Positions 1-11,006 are shown, counted from the stretch's first letter. The stretch is 64,000 nt of DNA from Chromera velia (GCA_018398765.1 JAHBMJ010003498.1:1-64000); one strand, 5' to 3'. Notes: generated by a model not told the origin, from the sequence alone. Numbers and translations: made by a program.

Positions 1-7
1 CTTTCGG

Positions 8-16
8 ACAGACAGG

Positions 17-50
<34 letters not shown>

Positions 51-100
51 CACAAACAAGCAGACACAGACAGACAGACACAGACGAACAAACAGAGCCT
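8..100. repeat. (GACA)n tetranucleotide satellite
   Basis: Imperfect GACA/CAGA tandem repeat at the left edge of the window. The same motif dominates 619-903. It has no coding value: long Cys/Ser/Leu/Val reading frames on the minus strand here are repeat translations. Confidence 0.95.
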
Positions 101-676
101 TCCCTTCATTCTCTTCTGTTTTCTTCTTTTCTTTTGGCGCGCTCTCAGTGGAAGGGTACCAGAGCTCCAGGCCTTGAGTCGTACCCTGCGGCCCTTCACT
201 GCCCAGTGCAGGGTTGCCCTCTTGCACTTCCACATTCTTTCCATCTGAACGAGTTCGTTTCTTTTCATTTCCTTTTGCATAGGGACCTTCTACAAGGAGT
301 TCGTTTTCAGCATTCTCCACTTTCTTCTTCTGGGGTTCGATTTCTTCTTCTGGGGTTCAGTCGATGACACAAACAGAAGCAAAATCCCTCTCTACTTGTT
401 GGATCTCTTCTTTTGACCGCCCGTCCAGATGGAAAGAATGCGTGTGCGTGTAGGCATGAGTGTGTGTGTGTGTGTGTGTGTGTGACTGCTCACAGGTATA
501 AGGACCTGCAAGGAAATACCTCCTTTGAGGAAACGAGAAAAGATAACAGGCTATTCGAAAATAACCAGGAGGATTTCGTCACACGTCGTTGCCATCATAT
601 TGGCCATAAGTTGAACTCGAGACAGACAGACAGACAGACAGACTATATGTTTCTTCTTCTCCCTTCTTTTCTTCAT

Positions 677-709
<33 letters not shown>

Positions 710-832
710 AAGACAAACAGATAAACAGACAGACAAACAGACAAAGAAACAGACAGACAGACAGACAGACAGACAAAAAAATAGACAAAAAGACAAACAG
801 ATGAACCGACAGACAAACAGATAGACAGACAA

Positions 833-870
<38 letters not shown>

Positions 871-1256
871 TGCTAGACATACATACAGACAGACAGACAA
901 ACTGCGTCGTCCGTTCTTTCTCTATCATTTTTTCTGCTTTTTTCTTCTCTTCCTTCCTGTCTTGGCATTTTTCCTTTGGAGGCAGTGGGACAGAACCAGC
1001 GTCTGGAGCGTGCAGTCGTTCCCTCCATCATCACCCCGCCCTAGCTTACCCTCTGAAGTGCCCTTCCACCTCGTGTGAATCTAGGCATTTTGGTTTCTTT
1101 TCGATCGATTCTTTGATGAGGACAGCTGTCCTTTTGCGTTCAAAGACAGGCTTTGATTTTTGGGGGGCCATTCCCGGACAGACTACGTGGTTCTTTCTCC
1201 TTTTCGTTTATTTTTTCCTTCCTTCTTTCCTTCCTTCCTTCCTTTCTTTCTTTCTT

Positions 1257-1296
<40 letters not shown>

Positions 1297-1877
1297 ACGG
1301 ACAATCGGACAGATAGGCAGACAGGCAGGAAAGCAGGCAGACACGCAGACAGGTAGACAGGTGAGTAAGCAAAGCCACCCAGATAACTGACGGACGTTCC
1401 AAGTTCCTTGATGAAGAAGTCCACCGCCCTTGTCAGCGTCTCTCCATTTGTTTGAATTTCTCCCACGGCTTTGTGTACCCTTGTGAGGGTTTTTTCCTTG
1501 TCTCTTTTCGCTGCCGCCTCTTCAGCCAGCTGCCTCTGCTCTGCCTCCACACTCGCTTGATCTTCAGAGGACAAAACTGCTCCAAGGTCAAACGGACAAA
1601 CACTTCTGTGACTGTCTCCCTCTTTGACTGCTTCATCTCTCAAGGGAAAGGCAGGAAGCTCCCATCGGTCTTCTCCCTCCTTCCCGCCCTGCTCTTCCTC
1701 AGAGGAACCCAACGCCTGGGTGGCAGTGCAGGTCCTCGAAAGAAGGAGACGGCGAGTAGGGTCGTCAACTCCTGTGATGTCAGGCAGAGAGAAGCAAGAG
1801 CAGGAGAGAAACACGCATAGAGCGAATGTAAAAAGAAATAAACGGGAACTATAGAGGAAAGACAGAGTAGCCCGCAT
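100..1877 (-). CDS. secreted/ER-entering hypothetical protein, fragmentary multi-exon gene
   Basis: The first exon is 1392-1877 (162 codons). The protein starts MRATLSFLYSSRLFLFTFAL, a basic N-end followed by a hydrophobic core ending near a CFS segment, so a signal peptide is likely. The rest of the exon is hydrophilic and charged, with a helical stretch rich in E, A, K and Q (about residues 105-135). The exon ends in phase 0 at a GTCAGT donor (1391 downwards). The following intron contains a CTTC/CT satellite (1216-1292), so the ERERER-type extension of the open frame is not protein. A further exon is suggested near 1051-1130, ending in a GTAAGC donor. Another open, lysine/glutamate-rich stretch lies near 100-345. 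Their reading frames cannot be fixed. I do not recognise the family. The first exon is fairly safe; the later exons are tentative. Confidence 0.5.
619..903. repeat. (GACA)n satellite, long imperfect array
   Basis: About 285 bp of GACAGACA repeats with interruptions (GACAAACA, GATAGACA). It lies inside the presumed intronic or 3' part of the minus-strand gene that begins at 1877. The same tetranucleotide, in the GTCA/GTCT orientation, begins many introns further right. Confidence 0.95.
1216..1292. repeat. (CTTC)n/(TTTC)n/(CT)n compound microsatellite
   Basis: Polypyrimidine satellite on the plus strand, inside an intron of the minus-strand gene starting at 1877. It encodes the spurious RERERE and KERKEG frames seen on the minus strand. 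Confidence 0.95.
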
Positions 1878-2073
1878 CGGAATTTCTTTCTGTGTTCAAG
1901 ATCATGAGCGTATTCAAAGCTAACTGTCGGGATTACTTGTCTTTCTACAGATCTTCATGTCGCGGGAGAAAGGAGTTCGTCTACGTCTGTTTTTGTCTTT
2001 TAGCTCTATTTGTCGCCATTGCTTCTGATGTGTGCTCTGGTGGTTCTGTTTCTGAGAAATATGGAGAGGTGCG

Positions 2074-3279
2074 CTAGTGGGTGCGCCGAGAGGCGAAGCC
2101 GACAAACGAAGAAGATACAAGAGAGTAGCGTGATTTCATAGGAAGAGAGGGGCTTCCGTGCTGACCCGAAAAGTGGGCAACCCAGTCCCCTCGGTGCCAC
2201 TCGTGCACCTTCAGGTCTTCGTATTTGTTGCCTCTTCTCAAGGAGTTCAGCTGCCTGCCTGGCACAACGCACAGATCTTTGCCGGCACAGACCAGGGGCC
2301 TCCATGTCTTCAGGCGACGGGAAAGAACCGAGCGGTGTCCTTCAAGCTCCACACACGCATCCATCATCCTGGAGGGGGAGAGCTGGCCTGTTTGAACTAG
2401 GACGTCGACAAGCAAAGGTTGGTCGATCAACCCATGCGCCCCCCAGGCGTCTGTTGCCTTCAAGGCTGGCAGGTAGTCCCGCCTTGTCAGAGTTTGTTGG
2501 GCGACGTAGAGGGTGAACGGTGTGGGACGGAACAGGAAAACACCGTTATTGATCGGGTACCTTTCGTTATCGCATGAAGCGTCGGTCCCGATGATCAGGG
2601 AAGGAAACACAGAAACATCTTCTGCATTGTCCCTGTCCTTGTTTGCTTGCCTTACGACGTTTCCGGCAAAATTTTCTATTGAGATCTCAAAGTTCGTTAT
2701 CATCGTGTCAGTGTCCATGTACAGAACCCACTCCACCTCTGTCGGAAGTGAGCGAGCTTTCAAGACTCCTATGTACCTCCAAAAGTGCGGAGATTCGCAC
2801 AGGCCCTGACCCTCTGCAGCACATTTCAGGTGTGCGTAACAACAACGGTGCACTTTGCAGTACTCGACACGGTTGAGGCGGAGGAAGCTGTCCACTTCGG
2901 TCAATTGGTCTCCGGCTGTGTACAGAAAGGTGTGGCACTGCGACTCTGAAGGACTGTAGATGTCCTCGAAGACGTAATTCTTTTCATTTGCCCATGAAGG
3001 CAGATACGCGAGGAAGAATGGGTCCTCAAATGAGGAAGAAGATGCTTTGGGACCATCCCCCTCAAGGAGAGAGGTTGAGCGAGGAGTGAAAAAACGCAGC
3101 TTGAAAAGAATGCCGAGACAGAAGCCGAGGAAAAAAACAAGGGAACCTGCTGCCGATGAGAGCAACGGCTGCGGTTTCTTGTGCAAACGATTTCCATCCG
3201 CACGCTCTTCATCTGTCTCGGTGCCGCTTCCCTTTCCCATCTCTCGCCACTTCCCCCTTTCCCTCAAAGAGACTTTCAT
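2074..3279 (-). CDS. type II membrane glycosyltransferase, GT34/GT77-like
   Basis: Single-exon gene of 401 residues. The N-terminus is cytosolic and basic/acidic (residues 1-40). A single hydrophobic segment around residues 41-63 (SSAAGSLVFFLGFCLGILFK) fits a Golgi/ER type II signal anchor. The luminal domain has the DxD-type metal/nucleotide-sugar motif in WVLYMDTDTMITN (about residue 190). It also has a PINNGVFLFRP segment, a DQPLLVDVLV segment and a C-terminal WVAHFSGQHG. This DxD, NNGVF, DQ, HFxG order is typical of the GMA12/MNN10 (GT34) and related GT77 transferases that add galactose, mannose or xylose to glycans. The exact sugar and acceptor cannot be told from sequence. It has no introns although most neighbours are intron-rich. 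The start is the first ATG of the frame, immediately before the charged tail. Confidence 0.82.
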   Translation of the reverse strand: MKVSLRERGKWREMGKGSGTETDEERADGNRLHKKPQPLLSSAAGSLVFFLGFCLGILFKLRFFTPRSTSLLEGDGPKASSSSFEDPFFLAYLPSWANEKNYVFEDIYSPSESQCHTFLYTAGDQLTEVDSFLRLNRVEYCKVHRCCYAHLKCAAEGQGLCESPHFWRYIGVLKARSLPTEVEWVLYMDTDTMITNFEISIENFAGNVVRQANKDRDNAEDVSVFPSLIIGTDASCDNERYPINNGVFLFRPTPFTLYVAQQTLTRRDYLPALKATDAWGAHGLIDQPLLVDVLVQTGQLSPSRMMDACVELEGHRSVLSRRLKTWRPLVCAGKDLCVVPGRQLNSLRRGNKYEDLKVHEWHRGDWVAHFSGQHGSPSLPMKSRYSLVSSSFVGFASRRTH

Positions 3280-3734
3280 CGTGGGTTCGGATTGACGTGC
3301 AGCGAACCGAGACTATTTCTCCTCTTGTCCAACTGTCCCAACAAGTATACACAGAAACGGCGTCTTCTGCACCTGTTTCGTCCACCACACATCGAAAGTG
3401 GAACGTTGGCGGTCTGTCTTTTCTCATGCAATGATCGCAATCGTACATGGCTGCTACGCAGGTACAGTATATACTGCAGTGCCTGTGCTGTACGTCGATA
3501 GCTATACATGGTTGCGCGAGTTGATAATTAGTCTGCATGCAACACTGTGCAGCACCGCAACGATTCTTGCGACGCTGCAATGACACTGCATGTCACTGTC
3601 TGCATGAGTCGATTAATTCGTGCGCGCATGCATGCAACACTCATGCAGTCGGGGGCGGCTTGCGGCCCCGCCCGGCCGGGGCCACGCTTATAATTCGGAC
3701 CCCGCGCGCGGGCCGCCGCATTCGGCTCCCATTA
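3280..3734. other. upstream region of the glycosyltransferase gene, GC-rich end
   Basis: No convincing gene. The first part carries TGCATGCA words (about 3624-3640). A GC-rich block at 3649-3720 (GCGGCCCCGCCCGGCCGGGG) ends at the left terminus of the transposon at 3735. A similar GC-rich block (GCCGGGCCGCGCCGAGCCGC) lies just inside the right end of that element near 5140-5165. The short frames here are not supported. Confidence 0.5.
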
Positions 3735-5220
3735 GGTAATCCAACTAATGAAGAGTCAAATATATAGGATTTTATAGGAAAAATTCAAAAACTAATATTT
3801 TTTAAAATAATTTCTTTCTTTCATTCTTTTCGAACATGTTATTATTGGATGCAGAAGCATTTGTGTCCTTTTGCTAGCTCGCCACACCAACATTACTTCT
3901 TCTTCCTTCCAGGCTTCTTCTTGGGCGCTGCAAGTTTCTCCACACACTCGGTACTGTATGGAGCATAGCATCTGACGTGAAACTCTCGACACTCAGGGTG
4001 GCGATGCCTGGGCCTCCCAGCTGCAACTTGCTCTTTTGAAGCAGGAACAGAAAGAAGATTCTCTCTATCAACTGTACAAACAGAGCTTCCTCCACATTCA
4101 TGGAGGGGACCCCAACATCGGAAGCACAACAGGCAAGACTGTGCCCATAAAAGAGGAAGTCTCTGTGTCCACACCCGTTCTTCACCTTCCATCATGTGGT
4201 TTCTCCATCCAGGCCCCACAGCAAGAACTTCCCCCACAGTTTCCATAGGTAGACTGTCTTCCTGCAATCAATAAGCAAATCAAAAACTAAAATCAAATAG
4301 GCATTCAATTTCATTCAGAAGAAGAAAATTTGTAAAGAATGCTAGCTGACCGTAAGATTAGGTCCGCACAAGAAAGAACCTCCCACTGCAGTCTTGTCAA
4401 ACGGCACGGGATGACGCCCATCTCGCCCCACAATCCATCGATGAGCAAACATGCTCATCAACCAGTCCGTTTCCACATCAGCAGCTTCATATTTATTCTC
4501 TACAATGGCAACTANNTTTGCAACTTCTATTGCCCTTGCCTCCATCGGTGCCTTCTTTGCGCCAGAATATATTTTCACTGTATTCTTCTGAGTCTCATGG
4601 ATGGTCACATAGTTCACCGTCCATCCAGCTTTGACCACCTTGTCAGACAAAGTGCTGCTGTGCTGTTGCAAATGAGATTCAATACTCGCAATCGATAAGA
4701 AAGAAAATCTGAACTCCTCTCCCACCCTTTTTTCCTCCGCAAAATGGGCCCATGCCCTTGTTGCCCAGTCAGGAAGCATCCCTCCGTTCCCGTTTTGTCT
4801 TCAGGACAGGCGTTATCAACCAAAAAATTGAAATTCTGTTGCCATCTTCCTCCCCTCTGACTCTTTTCACACATGCACCAGCTTTCAAAGCACCCAAAAC
4901 TGCTGTATTTTTATCTCAATCATAGCGGGTAATCTTTGTAAAATATAGGGGATCTCAACTCCAGTCTCCAATTTGTAAGACGCCTTCTCTCTAGAAGACG
5001 CCATCCTGTCATGCAAGTTAAACAAGGGAAGAAACAGAAGAGAGCATCTTGGAGACGGTGTCATCTATTGTTGGAGTATTCAGTCAGTCAAAGCTGTTGT
5101 ATAGCCGTCTACGCGATGCATGCATGCGTATATATGCTTGCCGGGCCGCGCCGAGCCGCAGCCCCGTCATTTTGAACTCAATGCGCTCTCATGCAATGAC
5201 TCTTCATGAGTCGGATTACC
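3735..5220. mobile_element. TIR DNA transposon, about 1.5 kb, TA-flanked
   Basis: The ends are inverted: 3735-3758 (GGTAATCCAACTAATGAAGA...) pairs with 5197-5220, with two mismatches in 24 bases. Both ends abut TA (3733-3734 and 5221-5222), as expected for a TA target duplication. The match continues outward through CATTA/TAATG, so the true TIR may be 29 bp (3730-3758/5197-5225), with no duplication seen in that case. Inside is a minus-strand spliced reading frame (3893-4779) of unknown family. Its protein does not show a transposase catalytic signature I recognise, so the element may be non-autonomous or of an unfamiliar superfamily. Two Ns lie at 4515-4516. The good TIR match suggests moderate to young age. 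Confidence 0.68.
3893..4779 (-). CDS. transposon-borne cysteine-rich protein, two exons at least
   Basis: Exon A is 4352-4779 and ends in phase 0 at a GTCAGC donor. Exon B is 3893-4261 after the acceptor ...TTATTGATTGCAG. The joined frame is about 265 residues. Exon A begins MLPDWATRAWAHFAEEKRVG and contains a tryptophan/tyrosine-rich core. Exon B has a cysteine cluster (C-x2-C-x2-C, then C, C, and HPEC..C..C near the C-end). It ends in a basic tail (PKKKPGRKKK) like a nuclear-localisation or AT-hook signal. Upstream codons may exist: an ATG at about 5003 opens MASSREKASYKLETGVEIPY, but I could not join it in frame. Since it lies between the two TIRs it is probably the element's own protein, possibly a DNA-binding or transposase remnant. 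The family is not recognised. Confidence 0.45.
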
Positions 5221-5487
5221 TAATGCATGCCTTCGATCCAAATTAAAGCTTTCATTCGTCGATCCCTGCATGATCGAATTTCGCTTCACTATTAATTCCT
5301 CGATCGGCAGACAATACATACGGCACGCGAAGGGGCGAAAGAGCTTGAAAGTTTGTATGATCAACCGAGCGGTGTGTGCCAGAGAACCTCCACGCGCAAA
5401 AGGTTCTGTGTCGGTGCACACATATATATATGTCTGCCACAAACAGTTGAAAGAACAAGGTCAGGCATTACACGACTCCCCGAAAGT

Positions 5488-6864
5488 ATGGGGGACTATC
5501 AGCGAAATAGCGCTGGATTTCAAGCGTCATCCCGAAGTGACAAGACATTTTGGCGTCACAATCTTGGACAAGTAGACATAGAGGCTGCAAAGCAAAGGGT
5601 GAGCTCACGTGAGCAAGGACTTTTTGCGTCACAGCGACATGTGCGTGTATGTCATTCCGAGGTTGCATGTCCTGACTGTCTTTCCTTCCAACCTGACTGT
5701 CATTGCAGCACTTCCAACTTTACACACGCAACCACTCGCGCCCTTACGGGCAGGAGGTACCACCAGAGAGAAGGACACAGGCCCGGGTGCCATCTCCAAA
5801 ACCTCTCCGGAGCAGTCGGTCGGAGCAGAGACTGGGTATTCCTATTTACAGAACACCACCTGAGAGGACGCCGAACGAATTCAAAATCAAATATTCTTCT
5901 GTACCGGGAGCAGGTCTTTATGCCATCCCGCCGGAGAGGGCGTGGCAAATGCAGCGGCGTCCCCCTCTGCTTCTCCTTGCTCGTCTCCCCCTCCCTTTGG
6001 GCAGAGGGTCCCCCACTCTGGTTGACAGACACAAAGAGAAAACGCGAGAGATACGGAAACTGTCAGTTCGTCCATAGATTGCTTTAACGAGCTGAGTGGG
6101 TAGCCGGACACTCCTTTTTCGTTACCCTCCCTATCTTCGTCAGTAGCTTGGCACATCGACTTGATCACAAGACCAGTCAGCCAGGAGCTCCAAGTGAGCC
6201 ATTCAAGCCCCTTGCCCATCCCTTTCGTGATCCATCGAGCGAGTCAGACACTCGGCAAGTTCTCTTATCATTGAGGCATTAAGAAGGAGCTGGCAGTCCC
6301 GCAGACAGCTGGACAGCCAGATACATGCAGCAAGGCTTTCAAAGATGCGGGAATCCGCAGTCACCTATCCCAAATGATACATTTCCTGTTTTGTTCTTTT
6401 TGTGCCCAGAGTGCCTCCTTCCTTTTGTGTCTAGCATTCTTTGCGAGAGAAGCTCCGTTCACTTTAATCAATGCGTGCTTTTTTACCTGCTCTTTGCCTC
6501 AACCAATCCATACTTTTTCTGCCTGACGTAATGATTACTACACTCTTCTTTGGTCGTTTGCAGACTGCCTCCCCTCGGACCGCCCCTGGTGCTGGAGGAT
6601 CTTTTTGAGGCTGCAACCGCGACGGAGAATCCTTCCTTTCCCCGAGCGCCGCCACCAACTCGAGCAGCCTCTGGACATTCTCCAGCAAGAAAAACTTTGA
6701 ACGGCACCGTGCCGAAAGATGACGGACATATTCATACAAACTCGCCCAACGATTTGAAAGTGCAAGAGCCTCAAACAGAGCCAAAGCGAAGCGAAGCGCG
6801 TGCGTACACAACTGGTGCGATAGTCACGACATCTCACAACCCGAACACGAACACAGAAAAGTGA
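5488..6864 (+). CDS. hypothetical proline/arginine-rich protein, three exons
   Basis: Exons are 5488-5598, 5709-6061 and 6564-6864, giving 254 residues. Phases agree at both junctions: GTGAGC to TTGCAG in phase 0, and GTCAGT to TTTGCAG in phase 2. Both acceptors follow good pyrimidine tracts. The protein starts MGDYQRNSAGFQASSRSDKT. A Pro/Arg-rich middle follows (PPERR, TPPER, SPKPLR). One short stretch, IKYSSVPGAGLYAIPPE, resembles the start of SET-domain proteins, but no SET core follows. The C-terminal exon is rich in P, T and N and is probably disordered. No function is proposed. An overlapping minus-strand frame at 6464-6811 is also open, but it has no matching splice chain. Confidence 0.5.
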
Positions 6865-7368
6865 ATCGTTTTCAGCAAGTGTGTGTGACCGACAAGTTTG
6901 CTGGGCGCCTTGACTACTAAGAGTAGCGGTGCCTAGAGCGGTGCTTCTTTGCATTTATACACATCCAAATACACATACATACAAAAGTGAATCTGCACAA
7001 TGCCTAGTGCATGCCAGATGTCCTATCATGAATGCATACGGCATTACCCGTTTTGATTCGAAAAGTCCACTAGAAACTAGACTAGAAAGTCCATCATACA
7101 CAGTTTAAGTTCCATTCATTAATCATATCACTCTAGATATCAATACCATTTTTTAAAATATAGTTTTGTAACCTTTGTTTCAAGTTTTAAGAGGTTAGTT
7201 CATGTTTAGTAATAAACCAACTACTAGACAGACTATAAACTTACTACTACTATAGTAACTATACTACTTAGTAATTTATTAGCGTTGTGTTGCAGCGCTG
7301 TACAGTTTTATGAGAGTTATTAGGACTTTGGTTTTGAAAATAATTTTTGAAATATGAGTAAACCACAC
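6865..7368. other. AT-rich intergenic DNA
   Basis: No gene seen. AT content rises sharply after 6960. Short TA/TACTA repeats occur at about 7195-7280. Confidence 0.7.
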
Positions 7369-7370
7369 TA

Positions 7371-7974
7371 CCCTGTAGGTAGCCAGGATTTTATGGGGTT
7401 TTAGCGGATTTTACGGGATTTTGGCCAGGATTTTAGCGGATTTTGGCGGATTTTGCCCAAGATTCTGCTGGACTCTTAACGTTAAAAATATAATCCCTAC
7501 ACCTAGGATTTTAGAATCTAAAATCCTGGAAGAAAGCTAAAACCCTAGCCTCTTTTTAGGATTTTACGGGATTTTATGGGATTATACGGGATTTTATGGG
7601 ATTATACAGGATTTTATATGAGATTTTAAAGAAATGAATAAAATTAAATTCAAAGATGAATGACACACTTCAAGGCTGAACAGAAGCGATAAGCGGCATC
7701 GATTGTGATCGACTTTTATTTTATTGTTTTTGTTTATGTAAAAATCCCGTATAATCCCATAAAATCCTGGCATTCATTTCTAAAATCCTAGGATCCAGGA
7801 TTTTAGTCTTTATAATCCCTAGAGCCAGGATTTTAGACTCTAAAATCCTGGAGAAATAGTCCGGCAGAATCCTGGGCAAAATCCGCCTAAATCCGCTAAA
7901 ATCCTGGCCAAAATCCCGTAAAATCCGCTAAAATCCTAGTCTACAATCCCGCAAAATCCTAGCTACCTGCAGGG
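7371..7974. mobile_element. fold-back MITE with GGATTTTA sub-repeats
   Basis: The ends are CCCTGTAGGTAGCCAGGATT (left) and the inverse of CCCTGCAGGTAGCTAGGATT (right), flanked by TA on both sides (7369-7370, 7975-7976). The inverted match runs inward for about 120 bases with scattered mismatches and indels. The interior is also largely self-complementary: ACGGGATTTTATGGGATTAT at about 7565-7615 pairs with ATAATCCCATAAAATCC at about 7750-7770. The whole 604-bp element can therefore fold into one long hairpin. It is built of repeated GGATTTTA/GGATTTTG/GGGATTAT words. No protein is encoded. This is a non-autonomous DNA element. Confidence 0.85.
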
Positions 7975-7976
7975 TA

Positions 7977-8511
7977 TACATACATTCAAGTTATATATAT
8001 CCATACATTCTTGGTCGACAGAATTTAATTTCTGTATGCATGTATGTAAAAATCACTCGGATTCACTCCTACTACAATTTATTTTTCAATATTGTCTCAA
8101 TTTCTAGCTCAATTTTTGAGGATTTTACCCAACTTGAAACCCATTGCAAGTGGGCCAAGTTGATTCCACGAACGGTAAATTCCACAAAAATCCCTTAAAT
8201 TCCACTAATTTAAATTCTATTGAATTCCAGATTAATTTCCACTGACACCGATGGGACAGAAAGACATCGATAGAAGATTCTTCCATGCTTCATTCAGCCT
8301 GAGCTGCGGTCAGCCTGGAGGCCGGCCGGTAGGGCTGCCTCGCTGCACAGTTGGTTGGTTTGAGGTGCCCTCGAAGAAAGGAGAGCAGGAGGAGACGGAG
8401 GCCATGCAGAGTTTTCCCCTCCCTTTTGCACCCGCCCCTTCTTTGTCTTTCTGTCTTTGTATGTGTGTGTCGGTATATGCGTGCCTCTCTCCTCTTTCCA
8501 AATCTTTCAAT
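7977..8511. other. gene-free stretch between MITE and minus-strand candidate gene
   Basis: AT-rich to about 8240 with ATTCCAC/TTAAATTCCA words, then normal composition. The plus-strand frame at 8251-8520 is not supported by splice or domain evidence. Confidence 0.5.
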
Positions 8512-9048
8512 TCAGTCTGAGTGTCCCTTCCCTCCTCCTCTGACACTGTCCAGGACCCTTTTCACCTCTGGTCTTAGCAGCTGACAACCGCCCCTCTGCA
8601 TTTTCACCAGCCCCCCCTGTTCCGTCCCTGAGAGTAGAGCAAGCACACGCTTGGGAGGCGACTCAGACCCGTTCGAAGGCCGCTTTCGATCAGGAACTGA
8701 GCAAGGAGGAGGGCAGGCAGGTCACGAGCACATCACGTAAATGCGCATGGCAGCTCTGCCATAGGAGAGCTCCTAAAGGGCTGAGCAACGAAAAAAAAGA
8801 CTGGCAGGTCGACAGCAAAACAATACCAGGGAGTGACGCCTTCATGACAGCACTCTGACTCTCTCTTTCGTGAAGCCTTTGAGAATTGTCCCCAATCGAG
8901 TTGCTCTCGCGCTTGCTGGGCTCTCCACATAGATTTCTTTCGCTCTCCCCTTTCGTCTCTTTGCCAAGTCAATTCTTCGAATGCTGCGAGTCCTGAATCC
9001 GTCTCCGACCCTCCTCAAAGCACGCCTCCCTTTCGTTGGGCCGTTCAC
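8512..9048 (-). CDS. weak candidate: small basic protein, two exons
   Basis: The likely terminal exon is 8512-8696, entered at an acceptor CTCCTCCTTGCTCAG. It reads a basic Ser/Pro-rich start (PDRKRPSNGSESPPKRVL), then GTEQGGLVKMQRGGC, and stops at TGA. A possible first exon is 8842-9048 (MNGPTKGRRALRRVGDGFRT...), very rich in arginine and lysine, which could be a mitochondrial presequence or a ribosomal-type protein. I could not find a donor whose phase joins the two, so the gene model is incomplete. The family is not recognised. Confidence 0.3.
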
Positions 9049-9700
9049 TCAAGCTTTTTCTTCCTGTCTGTCGATCGCACGATGGCTCCACAGAAAGAAA
9101 GAAAAAAAGGAAGAAAGAAAGAAAAGTGGGAGAAGAAAAAAGAAAAAGGCACAGCAACTCTGCAAGGAGAGTCGACAGAAGAATACGGACGCGAGCGGCA
9201 GCGGAGGATGGAGGGAGGGAGAAAGAACAAAAGAACAGTTGCGTAGAGAAAGCAGAGTACATTTAAATTATCGGTCTATGTGACAGTCACTGCCCCTTCG
9301 TTCAGACTGCAGCTTCCCTAAACAGTCCCTCCCAGATACGCTTCTTGACCTCTCCCCCCTTTCCTTTCTCCACCCCTTCACAACCCTTCCCGACACAAAG
9401 ACAGTCAGTCGGGCAGACTGCATGAGTCAGGAAAGGAAAGGACAGATCGAAGGGAATACGTCATGCGTGCAGTCACAGTCACGGACAGCGCGAGACAGTT
9501 AACAAGCATGGTAACAACTCGCTGACTCCTTCACTGTGTTGGTCTTACAGCATTATCGCCCCCCCCCCGTCCCCTGCAAAGGGAGAAGGGAGCCTCGCAA
9601 TTTCGTTCTTTCACGTTTTTCTGTCTGTCTGCCAGTCTGTCTCTCTGTATGCAGTCGTTGACTCAGCCACTCAATCCACGCATACGCCATGTACCCCTTC
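9049..9700. other. no clear gene
   Basis: GAAA/GGAA-type purine-rich patches occur at 9095-9155, with a C10 homopolymer at 9560. Open frames here are low-complexity lysine or phenylalanine runs and I do not call them genes. Confidence 0.5.
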
Positions 9701-9702
9701 CA

Positions 9703-9830
9703 TCCACCGTCCCCCACTGCCTTCGTTTGTCCTCCACCGTCCCCCATTGCCTTCTGTTGTCCCCCACCGTCCCCCACTGCCTTCGTTTGTCCTCCACCGT
9801 CCCCCACTGCCTTCTTTTGTCCCCCCCCCG
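9703..9830. repeat. 30-bp minisatellite, about four copies
   Basis: The unit is CCACCGTCCCCCACTGCCTT plus CGTTTGTCCT (30 bp), repeated about 4.3 times with few changes. Because 30 is a multiple of three, it stays open on both strands. On the minus strand it would read as a 10-residue repeat, GDGGGQTKAV. No supported exon contains it. Confidence 0.9.
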
Positions 9831-10407
9831 CTCCTCTGGACAAGTGACGACAGAACACGAAAAAGAACGACAACGCAGACATACGTTGCTACCAAAAGCC
9901 GAAGCTGAAGGCTTCCGTTCAAATTCGAGGCTTGCCACGCAAGCACGCATAGAAGTGCACTTCATAAACCCTCTGATCCCTCTTTTGATTGACACAGGTC
10001 TTACTTAAAATGATGTGCGCCCGGGACCATATGAAGGGATACGGCCGAGAAGAACAAAAAAACTACGCAGAGAAAAATGAGGCAGACGGAAAGGACTGCT
10101 CATGACACAAGATATGTCCATCCTCAAGCGAGCGGAAGATTTCTCATCAAGATCGTTGATGTCTTTTTTTTCATGAGAAAAGCCGAAGCAATTCATTTTG
10201 ATGCGACCTCTGGATCAAAAAAACCTTCACGCTCACCACGATGGATCGAACCAAAGAATCAACAACGTCTACTCGAGAGAAAAGATCTTCTTTCCGTCTA
10301 CTTTTAGAACAACGACCTTGACCTCCAGACTGATAGCTAGATGGAATTAGCTGAAGAGAGAAAAAAGTTGTTTCTTCATTCCAAGTCGCTTCTGCAGTCC
10401 ATCTCGG
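9831..10407. other. no clear gene
   Basis: Short frames only. The region is downstream (3') of the minus-strand gene ending at 10408 and may include its 3' UTR. Confidence 0.4.
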
Positions 10408-11006
10408 TCAGCCAGTTCTGAATGAGAACTGACGTTTCATCGGTCGACGCTTTTTGCCGTGTTCTGCAAAGAGAAAACATGACAGCAGAGAATGAGATGC
10501 GGTGACCTCCTTTTGTATCACGACACTCATAGAGCGGGCGACCGAGGCTCACATACCAGACCAAGAGCAGTACAGGCAAAATCGGAAACCAGTCTATCTC
10601 GGGACTTTCCCCTTCTGTCATACTGTTTTTCTCCATGCATCCACAAGGTTCCGTGCGGTTCCGTAATATCCGGCCAGCTGCTGGCAGCGCAGGTACCTGA
10701 CCTGCATTGCCTGTTACCGTACAGACAGCCGCCTTTCAAAATTTTCCCGAATCGCATTATTCTGGTTCTCGGTAGATCCTTAACGCACCTCATGAGTTCG
10801 GACCGCTTGAGGACCTTTTTAAGACCTGACGCCGGCTTTCGCTCTGAGGCCTCGGACGAGTCCTGAAACGATACGCGAAAATTAAAGAAGAGAAAGGAAA
10901 AGGAGTGAAGAAGGGAAACGGAAAGGTATGGACTTCATGAAACGAAAGGAACAGGAAATCTATCAGAACACAAGGAAGGAAGGAAGAGAGAACGAAACCA
11001 AGAGAA

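Noticed and set aside
551-928. 125-codon Cys/Ser/Leu-rich minus-strand frame
   Set aside because: Pure translation of the (GACA)n satellite.
1140-1391. Extension of the secreted-protein frame into RERERE/KERKEG
   Set aside because: Runs through a microsatellite after a good GTCAGT donor; treated as intron.
5874-5935. SET-domain start (KYSSVPGAGLYAIPPE)
   Set aside because: Only the first strand resembles SET; no catalytic core follows in any exon.
6464-6811. Minus-strand helical frame (ALFEALALSNRWASLYEYVR...)
   Set aside because: It looks protein-like, but no donor/acceptor chain supports it, while the plus strand has a strong acceptor and matching phases.
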